Counted from the stretch's first letter, positions 7,315-14,236 are shown. The stretch: 18,438 bases of DNA from Bacillota bacterium (GCA_023413185.1 JAEZQD010000134.1:1-18438); one strand, 5' to 3'. The notes: generated from the letters alone by a model not told the origin. Program-made: numbers and translations.

Positions 7315-8658
7315 ATGAAAACACGCACCCGGGTACGTTCCGCTAGCTTTCTTACAGCGCTTTTTCTTTTGATGGGCGGGTTCATCATAAAAGGGTATGC
7401 ACAGGCAGACAACTATCGCACCCATCTGGAATACACCTACCAGCGCGCGCTTTCGGACCTAAGCGACGACGTAAGCGAGATTAACACCACTCTCAACAAG
7501 AGTGTTTATGCGGGCACCCCCGCTCAGCTGACGCAGCTTTCCAGCAAGCTGGTGCGCGACTGCGACGCGGCAAAATCCAGCCTTTCGCAACTGCCCGTAT
7601 CCGCGTTTAACCTGGACGGCACCAACAAGTTCATTTCGCAGGCGGGCGAGTATGCGCAAAGCCTCACCCGTAAGCTTTCCACCTCTCAGGACATTACCGA
7701 CGAGGAGAAGCAAAACCTACAAAGTCTGTGTGATTACGCAAAAACCGTTGCGGAAAACATCAATGCCATGCGCAACGATATGGACATGAGCGGTATGAAT
7801 ATCGGCGAGGTATTTGCCGCCATTAAGCAGGAAGGGGATGCGGTGGATGATACCCCCGCCATCACCGACGGGTTTCAGGATATGGAAGACGGCATGGAGG
7901 GGTACCCCACACTCATCTATGACGGACCGTTCTCCGACCACATCATGGAGCGCGAGCCGCTGCTGACCAAAAATGCCGAGGAGGTTACCCGCGAGGACGC
8001 GCGTAAAAAGGCCGCCGTCGCGCTGGGGGCAGACATTGCGCAGGTTAAGGACGACACCGATGAGGAAGGCAAGATGCCGTCCTACTGCTTCACCTATAAC
8101 AGCACCAGCATCTCGGTAACCAAAAAGGGCAACCTCATCTGCTATATGCTTAACCCCCGCGGTGTGAGCGAGGCAAAGCTCAGCGTGCAGGATGCTGGCA
8201 AAAAGGCAGGAGAATACCTGCGCATGCTGGGTATAGAGAACATGGTGCAGAGCTATTACGACACGGTGGGCGACATCTGTGTGTTCAACTTTGCCTATGA
8301 GCAAAACGGCGTTGTGTGTTACCCCGACTTAATAAAGGTTGGCGTTGCGCTGGATAACGGCGAGATTGTGAGCTTTGAGGCGCGCGGGTTTATCACCAAC
8401 CACAGGGAGGACCGCGAGTTCCCCGTTCCCGCTGTATCGGAGGAACAGGCGATGTCGATTGTCAGCAAAAAGCTCACCCCCGGTTCGACGCAGCTTGCCC
8501 TTATCCCCACCGGCGGGCAGAATGAGGTGTACGTCTACGAGGTGCGCTGCAAGAGCGACAACGACCAGAACGTACTCGTTTATATCAACGCCATGACCGG
8601 TGTTGAGGAGCAGATTCTTCTTTTAATCGAAACCGACACCGGCGTGCTCACCATGTAA
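7315..8658 (+). CDS. ypeB: Germination protein YpeB
   Basis: YpeB is a spore inner-membrane/cortex protein that localises and stabilises the cortex-lytic enzyme SleB, needed for cortex breakdown in germination. The 447 residues are close to the family length. An N-terminal hydrophobic segment (~9-29) acts as membrane anchor. An alpha-helical YpeB N-domain follows, and the diagnostic GYPTLIYDGPFSDHI sits at ~199-213. PepSY-like repeats fill the C-terminal half, for example TREDARKKAAVALG and SEEQAMSIVSKKLTPG. In Bacillus, sleB lies immediately upstream in the same operon; here the upstream neighbour is a divergent cysteine desulfurase, and the gene is followed by terminator hairpins, so ypeB stands alone. 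It is strong evidence that the organism makes spores or descends from spore formers. Confidence 0.95.
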   Translation: MKTRTRVRSASFLTALFLLMGGFIIKGYAQADNYRTHLEYTYQRALSDLSDDVSEINTTLNKSVYAGTPAQLTQLSSKLVRDCDAAKSSLSQLPVSAFNLDGTNKFISQAGEYAQSLTRKLSTSQDITDEEKQNLQSLCDYAKTVAENINAMRNDMDMSGMNIGEVFAAIKQEGDAVDDTPAITDGFQDMEDGMEGYPTLIYDGPFSDHIMEREPLLTKNAEEVTREDARKKAAVALGADIAQVKDDTDEEGKMPSYCFTYNSTSISVTKKGNLICYMLNPRGVSEAKLSVQDAGKKAGEYLRMLGIENMVQSYYDTVGDICVFNFAYEQNGVVCYPDLIKVGVALDNGEIVSFEARGFITNHREDREFPVPAVSEEQAMSIVSKKLTPGSTQLALIPTGGQNEVYVYEVRCKSDNDQNVLVYINAMTGVEEQILLLIETDTGVLTM

Positions 8659-8675
8659 TGCCGCTTGCCGCAACA

Positions 8676-8704
8676 AACATGCAGCGGTTTGGCCGCATGT
8701 TTTC
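8676..8704 (+). terminator. Possible first terminator after ypeB
   Basis: AACAT...ATGTT arms enclose a GCGG/CCGC inner stem with a small bulge, followed by TTTT. It lies 18 nt past the ypeB stop codon. Confidence 0.5.
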
Positions 8705-8714
8705 AATATAATCG

Positions 8715-8746
8715 CCGCCGCATGCCTGCAGCATGCGGCGGTATTT
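8715..8746 (+). terminator. Intrinsic terminator downstream of ypeB
   Basis: A perfect 11-bp stem (CCGCCGCATGC with GCATGCGGCGG) and 5-nt loop CTGCA, followed by TATTTT. It would stop rightward transcription from ypeB. Confidence 0.8.
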
Positions 8747-8756
8747 TATACAAAAC

Positions 8757-8796
8757 AAAGGAAGCGGTGCAAACACATGTTTTGCACCGCTTCCTT
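8757..8796 (-). terminator. Terminator of the Rrf2 regulator gene, 16-bp perfect stem
   Basis: The arms 8758-8773 and 8781-8796 are perfectly complementary over 16 bp with a 7-nt loop. Read on the minus strand the stem is followed by TGTTTTG, which suits termination of the leftward regulator gene that ends at 8823. Confidence 0.75.
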
Positions 8797-8822
8797 GCTG
8801 TTGGGTATGCTACGCATTGCAA

Positions 8823-9245
8823 TCAGATCACATAGTCGCTTACATCCGGCTCCTTTGCAAGCTGTGCAAGGGTGGTGTTGTCCACAATATCCCCCACCGC
8901 ATCGGCAATTCTGCTCCACAGTCTGCGTGTGGCACACCCCCCGGTACGGGGGCAGGACTCGTCCAGCACACAATCCACTGGTACAAGCGAGCCCTCCAGC
9001 GCGCGCAAAACAGCGCCCACCGTAATCTCGTCCGGGCTTTTTGCAAGCGCATAACCGCCCTGAGAACCACGCATGCTTCTAATTAGTCCGCTTTTGTGCA
9101 GCAGGATGATAATCTGCTCTAGATACTTTTCGCTAATCTCCTGACGCTGCGCAATCTCCTTAAGCGAAACAAGCCCGTTTTGATAGTTGTGCGCGAGATC
9201 GAGCATCATGCGCAGACCGTACCGCCCTTTGGTAGAGATTTTCAT
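8823..9245 (-). CDS. Rrf2 family transcriptional regulator, IscR-like with three cysteines
   Basis: A 140-residue winged-helix DNA-binding regulator. The start MKISTKGRYGLRMMLDLA and the helix-turn-helix with wing, ending RSMRGSQGGYALAK (~56-69), are classic for Rrf2. Cys92, Cys98 and Cys104 match in number and spacing the cysteines that bind the [2Fe-2S] cluster in E. coli IscR, so an iron-sulfur sensor is likely. The histidine that completes the E. coli cluster site (His107) is an arginine here, so the fourth ligand must differ. A reasonable target is the cysteine desulfurase operon 2 kb away, but only this loose proximity supports that. The ribosome site is GGGAGG, 11 nt before the ATG. 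CymR-type cysteine regulation is a less likely alternative because CymR lacks this cysteine set. Confidence 0.93.
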   Translation of the reverse strand: MKISTKGRYGLRMMLDLAHNYQNGLVSLKEIAQRQEISEKYLEQIIILLHKSGLIRSMRGSQGGYALAKSPDEITVGAVLRALEGSLVPVDCVLDESCPRTGGCATRRLWSRIADAVGDIVDNTTLAQLAKEPDVSDYVI

Positions 9246-9274
9246 GTCTTTTTGCGCCTCCCTGCTTACTGTAG

Positions 9275-9303
9275 AGAATAAACCTAAAAATGTCCTAATT
9301 CAA
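9275..9303 (-). promoter_or_regulatory. Candidate proximal promoter of the Rrf2 gene
   Basis: On the minus strand, TTGAAT (9298-9303) and TATTCT (9275-9280) are 17 bp apart, 30 bp before the start codon. Each hexamer matches four of six consensus bases. It is weaker than the distal candidate. Confidence 0.35.
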
Positions 9304-9386
9304 TCGAGCGAAGCGAAATCACGGTCTTTGTTGGTATTCTTTTCGTGACCATATACAGATAATTCGCTGCAAACCACTATGTTATT

Positions 9387-9415
9387 ATTGTAACAGTCTT
9401 TTTTGCTTGATGCAA
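9387..9415 (-). promoter_or_regulatory. Candidate distal promoter of the Rrf2 gene with palindrome at -10
   Basis: On the minus strand, TTGCAT (9410-9415) and TACAAT (9387-9392) are separated by 17 bp. An inverted repeat, TGTTA and TAACA arms with a 6-nt centre, covers the -10 box and could be an operator. Use of this promoter would give a leader of ~135 nt. Confidence 0.5.
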
Positions 9416-9467
9416 GCCATGTTTTCATATAGGAAAAATCGGTGGGTTAAAAAATCGCTCTCATCCG

Positions 9468-9495
9468 TTGCTTTTGTGGCACGGTATGATAAAAT
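9468..9495 (+). promoter_or_regulatory. Sigma-A type promoter of pyrB
   Basis: TTGCTT (9468-9473) and TAAAAT (9490-9495) are separated by 16 bp. The start would fall ~35-40 nt before the pyrB start codon, which leaves no room for a PyrR-type attenuator or a long leader. Confidence 0.5.
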
Positions 9496-9539
9496 AGGAT
9501 AAGAATTGCACAGGCTTTGTAAAGAAAGGGATGGTCACA

Positions 9540-10613
9540 GTGAGCAATCTGCCCCACTTAATTGATCTTGACGACCTTCACCCCCGCTATTGGGATAAGC
9601 TCATTACGCTTGCGGGAGACATCAGCCGAAACCCGTCGGATTATTACGGCAGGCTGGAAGGCAAGATTATGGCCACCTTGTTTTATGAACCCTCCACCCG
9701 CACCCAGATGTCGTTTCAGACGGCGATGTTTCGCCTTGGGGGCAAGGTCATCGGCTTTGATAACCCGCAAAACTCCTCCGTCGCAAAGGGAGAAAGCTTT
9801 AAGGACACTATTAATGTGATGAGCGCGTATGCCGATATTCTGGTTATTCGCCACCCCAGCGAGGGCAGCGCAAAGGCGGCATCCATCTACTCGAACTGCC
9901 CCGTGATTAACGCGGGCGACGGCGGTCATCTGCACCCCACCCAGACGCTGACCGACCTTGTAACGCTGAAGTACGAACGGGGACGGCTGCACGACCTGGT
10001 GATTGGCGTATGCGGCGACCTAAAAAACGGCCGCACCGTTCACTCCTTAATCAAGGCGATGTCGCAGTTTAAGAACAACCGGTTTGTTTTAATCTCTACC
10101 GAGCAGCTTCGCATCCCCTCCTACCTGCGCACCATACTCGATGCAAATGGCTGCCCGTATCAGGAGGTATTCAGCTTAGAGGAGGCAATAAGCGAGCTTG
10201 ACGTGCTGTATATGACTAGGATACAAAAGGAGCGTTTTTCGTCGGAGGAGGAATACAAGCGGGAGAAGGACGTTTACACCCTCGACCCCGAAAAGCTTGA
10301 GCGCGCAAAGTTCGTGTTAAAGATTATGCACCCGCTGCCCCGTGTGGATGAGATAACCAACGAGGTGGACAGCGACCCCCGCGCCATCTACTTCAGGCAG
10401 GCGCGGTATGGTATCTTTGCCCGCATGGCGCTGATACTTATGCTGTTTGACGGCAGCATCCCCTACCTGCCCGCGCCGTATGCGCATCTGGGCGATCTCC
10501 CCTGCCAAAACGCGCACTGCATCACCCGCGCCGAAACCTACCTGCCTCATCTGTACTCGGGCACCTCTGACATGCTGGAATGCCGGTACTGTAACAGCAG
10601 AATCTTAATATAG
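9540..10613 (+). CDS. pyrB: Aspartate carbamoyltransferase with C-terminal PyrI-like zinc domain
   Basis: Catalyses carbamoyl phosphate + aspartate to carbamoyl aspartate, the committed step of pyrimidine synthesis. Residues 1-~305 form a normal catalytic chain: carbamoyl phosphate motif STRT (52-55), HPTQ (132-135), HPLPR (264-268) and the 240s-like loop VDEITNEVD. The last ~50 residues are not part of a standard PyrB. They hold Cys322-x4-Cys327 and Cys348-x2-Cys351 in CQNAHCITRAE and LECRYCNSR, closely matching the zinc domain of E. coli PyrI. The nucleotide-binding domain of PyrI is absent. GTG at 9540 is preferred because GAAAGGG stands 9 nt upstream; the in-frame ATG at 9531 abuts that site and would add three residues. 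The gene is monocistronic, with a terminator right after it. Confidence 0.96.
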   Translation: MSNLPHLIDLDDLHPRYWDKLITLAGDISRNPSDYYGRLEGKIMATLFYEPSTRTQMSFQTAMFRLGGKVIGFDNPQNSSVAKGESFKDTINVMSAYADILVIRHPSEGSAKAASIYSNCPVINAGDGGHLHPTQTLTDLVTLKYERGRLHDLVIGVCGDLKNGRTVHSLIKAMSQFKNNRFVLISTEQLRIPSYLRTILDANGCPYQEVFSLEEAISELDVLYMTRIQKERFSSEEEYKREKDVYTLDPEKLERAKFVLKIMHPLPRVDEITNEVDSDPRAIYFRQARYGIFARMALILMLFDGSIPYLPAPYAHLGDLPCQNAHCITRAETYLPHLYSGTSDMLECRYCNSRILI

Positions 10614-10620
10614 CATAAAA

Positions 10621-10652
10621 ACGCCCCTTTGGCCTTGCAGCCAAGGGGGCGT
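10621..10652. terminator. Bidirectional terminator between pyrB and the ECF S component gene
   Basis: A 13-bp stem with one G-U pair (10621-10633 with 10640-10652) and a 6-nt loop. On the minus strand it is followed by TTTTTA, a good U-tract for the leftward transport gene. It begins 7 nt past the pyrB stop and would serve that gene too. Confidence 0.8.
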
Positions 10653-10672
10653 ATATGTTGATGGTGTGTGTT

Positions 10673-11305
10673 TTAAGCCGATCGGCGAGACAGCTTTTCC
10701 AGCGCCTTTCCCACCGCCGTGGCAAGGATGGCAGCCAGAATAGCCTCCGGGATGCCGTTTGTCAGCACCACCGTGCCGATTAGACCAAGCAATGCCTCGT
10801 ACGCCTGCCCGATAACCTCGGCGTAGGTTCTGCCAAAGAACAGGTATAAGCCGCCGAGCACCAGCACGGTGTGAACCAGAGACGCCGCAACCGCTGAGAC
10901 GGTATACGCCGCGTATTTGCGCTTATCATGCGCTGCTATCGCGCGGAACAAAAGCCCCGCCACAACACCCAGCAGAATGCGCGGCACAAAGCAGATTACA
11001 AGGCTCCACGGGTTGCCGTTTACCTGCCCCACCGAATAAAACGGCGTAAAGATAAACGACGTAACGGTGGGCATCATGGTGTTGACAATAAAGCTGGAAA
11101 GACCGAATACCGCTCCCATATATGCCCCGGCAACAGGTCCAAGCAGCACGCCCGTTATAATTACAGGTATGTGCGAGAGTGTCGCAACGATGGGACCGAT
11201 GGGCAGTGAGCCAAGCGGCGTAAAGCATACAATCAGCTCTATTGCGGTCAGGATGCCAAGGATGGTCAGCGTACGCGTGGGGATGCGCCGTGTGTTTTGG
11301 TTCAT
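10673..11305 (-). CDS. ECF transporter S component, probable pantothenate uptake (PanT-like)
   Basis: A 210-residue integral membrane protein with about five to six hydrophobic helices, of the substrate-binding (S) subunit family of energy-coupling factor importers. Such subunits work with a shared EcfA-EcfA'-EcfT module, which is not in this window. Visible features are an N-terminal helix starting LTILGILTAIELIVCFTP, SLPIGPIVATLSHIPVIITG and the PRILLGVVAGLLF helix. The substrate is inferred: coaX, encoding pantothenate kinase, lies immediately upstream on the same strand, which favours pantothenate (PanT). A folate or other vitamin specificity cannot be excluded by sequence reading. ATG at 11303-11305 is chosen because AGGAGG lies 8 nt before it; the longer frame to 11392 has no such site. 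Confidence 0.85.
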   Translation of the reverse strand: MNQNTRRIPTRTLTILGILTAIELIVCFTPLGSLPIGPIVATLSHIPVIITGVLLGPVAGAYMGAVFGLSSFIVNTMMPTVTSFIFTPFYSVGQVNGNPWSLVICFVPRILLGVVAGLLFRAIAAHDKRKYAAYTVSAVAASLVHTVLVLGGLYLFFGRTYAEVIGQAYEALLGLIGTVVLTNGIPEAILAAILATAVGKALEKLSRRSA

Positions 11306-11456
11306 AGTAATTTCCTCCTGCTGTCGCTCCCTATATGGGATGCAACGCAAATTTATAAAGTCAATTACGGCGGGCTGCCTTTGATAAGACACTCACCAAT
11401 TTGTGTTACAAAAGCAATGATGTATCACATACTATGATTGCCCTTATAACTCAAAC

Positions 11457-11474
11457 CATCCGATAAGCCGGATG
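11457..11474 (-). terminator. Weak hairpin between coaX and the S component gene
   Basis: CATCCG and CGGATG arms enclose a 6-nt loop, followed on the minus strand by GTTTG. The short stem and poor T-tract suggest partial termination at most, so read-through from coaX into the transporter gene is plausible. Confidence 0.3.
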
Positions 11475-11496
11475 ATAATTGATTTACACGTGTGTG

Positions 11497-12264
11497 CTAA
11501 GCGTTCTTTTTAAAGATGAGGTACAGACCTTCGAGTACCAGATCGGGGTCGTAATGCACTTCTTCTCTGCAATACTTGACCACCGCACCCGAGATGCCGC
11601 CCGTTGCCACGATGGTGGGCGGGGTGTCAAACGTCTCGCTGTAGCGCGCCGCCATACCGTCTATCATGCTCGCTGTGCCGTACAAAAGCCCCGAGCGCAT
11701 GCTCTCCACCGTGATGGTGGTAATCAGCGGCGGGTCGGCGCCGTCCAGCCCGATACTCGGCAGCTGCGCCGTTCGTTTGGCAAGCGCCTCGAGCGAGATG
11801 AGCACGCCCGGCATAATCGAGCCGCCGATGAACGAGCCCGTTTTATCCACCGCAAAGATCTTTGTGGCGGTGCCAAGGTCGAAGATGACACAGGGCAGCG
11901 GATACTTATTCATCGCACCCACCGCGCCGCACACAAAGTCGGCACCGATGCCCGCCGGGTTTTCCGCACGCAGATTCAGCCCTGTTTTGATGCCCGCCGA
12001 TACGATAAGCACAGGACAGTGCAGGTATTTTTCCACCGCGCGGGTAAGCACGCCGGTAAGCTTTGGAACCACCGAGCCGATGATGCAGCCTTGTACCTTG
12101 CGCTCTTTAAAGCCGTACAGGTTAAAGATGTCGCGCAGCTCGATGGCGTACTGATCCTCGGTGCGGTTGCTGTCGGTAAACAGGCGCGACGTGAGAATCA
12201 GCTTGTCGTCCTCAAAGCAGCCAAGGCAGATGTTGGTGTTTCCGATATCGATTGCTAGTACCAT
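11497..12264 (-). CDS. coaX: Type III pantothenate kinase
   Basis: Phosphorylates pantothenate to 4'-phosphopantothenate, the first step of coenzyme A synthesis; type III enzymes are not inhibited by CoA and need a monovalent cation. The 255 residues match the family length. The ASKHA-fold motifs are present: phosphate-1 loop DIGNTN (6-11), GIGADF with the catalytic aspartate (Asp109), DLGTATK (129-135), GGSIMPG (147-153) and ATGGISG (220-226). The residue after the catalytic aspartate is Phe where Bacillus-type enzymes commonly have Arg. The next gene on the strand is a vitamin-type ECF S component, making an uptake-plus-trapping pair. The start is ATG at 12262-12264, with AGGA about 7 nt upstream and a good promoter at 12346-12374. 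Confidence 0.95.
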   Translation of the reverse strand: MVLAIDIGNTNICLGCFEDDKLILTSRLFTDSNRTEDQYAIELRDIFNLYGFKERKVQGCIIGSVVPKLTGVLTRAVEKYLHCPVLIVSAGIKTGLNLRAENPAGIGADFVCGAVGAMNKYPLPCVIFDLGTATKIFAVDKTGSFIGGSIMPGVLISLEALAKRTAQLPSIGLDGADPPLITTITVESMRSGLLYGTASMIDGMAARYSETFDTPPTIVATGGISGAVVKYCREEVHYDPDLVLEGLYLIFKKNA

Positions 12265-12345
12265 TATTCATTCCTCATATGTCATGCACAAGTGCAGGGT
12301 ATCGTAAGCTCAAACGGCGGTTGCCACACAGAACTTTACAGCCTT

Positions 12346-12374
12346 ATTATACGCCTTTTACGCCGCTTGTTCAA
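12346..12374 (-). promoter_or_regulatory. Sigma-A type promoter of coaX
   Basis: On the minus strand TTGAAC (12369-12374) and perfect TATAAT (12346-12351) are 17 bp apart, giving a ~75-nt leader before coaX. Confidence 0.7.
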
Positions 12375-12416
12375 TACAAACCGTCACAGGGCTATGAATT
12401 TGTAACCAAAATAGTG

Positions 12417-12422
12417 TATAAT
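12417..12422 (+). promoter_or_regulatory. Candidate -10 box of the HD-domain gene
   Basis: A perfect TATAAT lies 56 bp before the start codon at 12479. No convincing -35 hexamer stands 16-18 bp upstream, so the assignment rests on the -10 box alone. Confidence 0.4.
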
Positions 12423-12478
12423 ATAAGGACTACAACAACTACTAAAACTACTGCCTTCGAAATAGGAGGAAACATTAT

Positions 12479-13144
12479 ATGGCACTCATATCGTTTGAAC
12501 AGGTTAAAAACAGCCCGGAAATCAACGCGTACATCCGCATGGCGGATGAGTCGCTCAAAGCGATGGGCTACACCGAGCATTCCGCCGCACACGTTACCCG
12601 CTGCGCCACAACGGCATATACCGTGCTAAGTGAGCTTGGCTACGACGCGCACACCTGTGAGCTTGCGCGCATTGCGGGCTATATGCACGACATCGGCAAC
12701 GTCGTAAACCGCGTCGACCACGCCCAGAGCGGCGCAGTAATGGCGTTTCGCATCCTGGATAAGATGGGTATGTCGCCCGACGACATCGCAGAGGTTATCT
12801 GTGCCATCGGCAACCACGACGAAGCCACCGCCTCTGCCGTCAGCGCCGTGGCGGCAGCGCTGATTCTCGCTGACAAAAGCGACGTGCGCCGCACCCGCGT
12901 GCGCAACTGGGACCCCGCCACGCAGGATATCCACGACCGCGTGAACTATGCGGTGGAGCACTCGTCCCTTGACCTTGACCCAGACAAAAAGTCGATTACC
13001 CTGTCGCTCTCCATCGACACCGCCATCTGCCCGGTGATGGATTACTTCGAGATCTTTTTGCAGCGCATGATTCTATGCCGCCGCGCGGCGGACTTTTTGG
13101 GGCTGCTGTTTCGCTTGGTCATCAACGACACGCCCATTCTTTAG
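12479..13144 (+). CDS. HD-domain phosphohydrolase-like protein
   Basis: A 221-residue soluble protein of the HD metal-dependent phosphohydrolase superfamily. Likely metal ligands are His38, the His70-Asp71 pair in YMHDIGN, and Asp132 in LILADKSD; His81 and His113 (GNHDE) are also conserved-looking. The HD core ends near residue 135. The rest, beginning RVRNWDPATQD, is a helical and strand-forming extension with no domain I recognise. Substrate is unknown: HD proteins include nucleotidases, cyclic-dinucleotide and (p)ppGpp hydrolases and RNases. An ideal AGGAGG lies 9 nt before the ATG. rsmA follows after ~68 nt without a terminator, so the two probably share a transcript, and an RNA- or nucleotide-related role would fit. 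That link is only contextual. Confidence 0.85.
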   Translation: MALISFEQVKNSPEINAYIRMADESLKAMGYTEHSAAHVTRCATTAYTVLSELGYDAHTCELARIAGYMHDIGNVVNRVDHAQSGAVMAFRILDKMGMSPDDIAEVICAIGNHDEATASAVSAVAAALILADKSDVRRTRVRNWDPATQDIHDRVNYAVEHSSLDLDPDKKSITLSLSIDTAICPVMDYFEIFLQRMILCRRAADFLGLLFRLVINDTPIL

Positions 13145-13212
13145 TATGCGCACGCCCTTTCATTAGTTTTGGCGTGGAGTATCAATATCATCCGGAAAGG
13201 CAAGGGCACAAC

Positions 13213-14079
13213 ATGCACAATCTCACGGGCATCAAAGAGGTCCAGGGGCTTTTAAACCGTCACGGCTTTACCTTCTCCAAGGCAAAGGGGCAGAACTTCA
13301 TCATCAACCCCGGGGTATGCCCGCGCATGGCCACACAATCGGGCTGCGAGGGCATCGGGGTCATCGAGATCGGCCCCGGCATCGGCGTTTTGACGGTGGA
13401 GCTTGCCCGCCTTGCCCGCCGCGTGGTGTGCATCGAGCTGGACACCCGCCTTGCCCCGATTTTGGAAGAAACCCTAAAGGGGCTTGACAACGTTTCGGTG
13501 GTGTTTGAGGATGTGCTGAAGGTTGACCTCGCCGCCCTGATTGCCCGCGAGTTTGCGGGCATGGAGGTGGTGGTGTGCGCAAACCTGCCCTACTACATCA
13601 CCTCGCCCATTGTTATGCACCTGCTTGAGTCGCGGCTGCCCGTTAAGGCAATTACCGTGATGGTGCAAAAGGAGGCGGCGCAGCGTCTGTGCGCCCAGCC
13701 CGCCACCCGTGATGTGGGTGCGGTGAGCATCGCGGTGCGTTATTACAGCGAGCCGAAGGTGCTGTTTCAGGTGTCGCGCGGCAGCTTTCTGCCCGCGCCC
13801 GACGTGGACTCCTCGGTGATTCGCCTTACAATCCACGACGCGCCGCCCGTAGCGGTGCGCGAGGAGAAACTGTTCTTTGCGGTGGTGCGCGCGGCGTTTT
13901 CGCAGCGGCGCAAGACTATCTCCAACTCCCTATGCGGGGTGGGCGGTCTGTCCAAAGAACGGGTGCAGTCCGTTTTGCAGCTTGCGGATGTACCTCCAAA
14001 CGCCCGCGCGGAGCAGCTGACCCTTGCCCAGTTTGCGGCGATCGCCGACGGGGTAAAGACCGAGCAGGCGGGCGATTAA
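13213..14079 (+). CDS. rsmA: 16S rRNA dimethyladenosine transferase RsmA/KsgA
   Basis: Transfers four methyl groups from S-adenosylmethionine to two adjacent adenines (A1518 and A1519 in E. coli numbering) in the 3'-terminal hairpin of 16S rRNA, late in 30S assembly; loss gives kasugamycin resistance. The 288 residues show KAKGQNFIINP (23-33), the SAM-binding motif EIGPGIGVLT (52-61), the acidic end of the second strand CIELD (73-77), the catalytic NLPYYITSP (124-132) and GSFLPAPDVDSSV (190-202). The ATG at 13213 is chosen because the family begins here and GGAAAGGCAAGGG precedes it; the open frame extends upstream into the previous gene without conservation. In Bacillus the neighbour is RNase M5 (rnmV); here it is an HD-domain protein. 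A terminator follows at 14181. Confidence 0.97.
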   Translation: MHNLTGIKEVQGLLNRHGFTFSKAKGQNFIINPGVCPRMATQSGCEGIGVIEIGPGIGVLTVELARLARRVVCIELDTRLAPILEETLKGLDNVSVVFEDVLKVDLAALIAREFAGMEVVVCANLPYYITSPIVMHLLESRLPVKAITVMVQKEAAQRLCAQPATRDVGAVSIAVRYYSEPKVLFQVSRGSFLPAPDVDSSVIRLTIHDAPPVAVREEKLFFAVVRAAFSQRRKTISNSLCGVGGLSKERVQSVLQLADVPPNARAEQLTLAQFAAIADGVKTEQAGD

Positions 14080-14180
14080 GAATACGTCGCGATGAAAACA
14101 CTACAATTGCCGATACTCGTTTTCAGTGAGTCGTCCGTTGCAATCGGGCACGGCATCACTTTTTTGACGATAACGGCTAC

Positions 14181-14216
14181 AGCCCGACGGAGAACTCCGC
14201 CGGGCTTTGTCTGTTT
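14181..14216 (+). terminator. Intrinsic terminator downstream of rsmA
   Basis: An 11-position stem with one A-C mismatch (14181-14191 with 14196-14206) and a 4-nt loop, followed by TTGTCTGTTTT. It ends the HD-domain/rsmA transcript and may also act weakly on the opposite gene. The ~100 nt between the rsmA stop and this hairpin hold nothing I recognise. Confidence 0.75.
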
Positions 14217-14236
14217 TATTGAATACCCTTTGCCTG

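Noticed and set aside
13075..13212. An extended N-terminus of RsmA overlapping the HD-domain gene
   Set aside because: The added residues are not conserved in the family, and the ATG at 13213 has an upstream purine-rich ribosome site and the normal family start.
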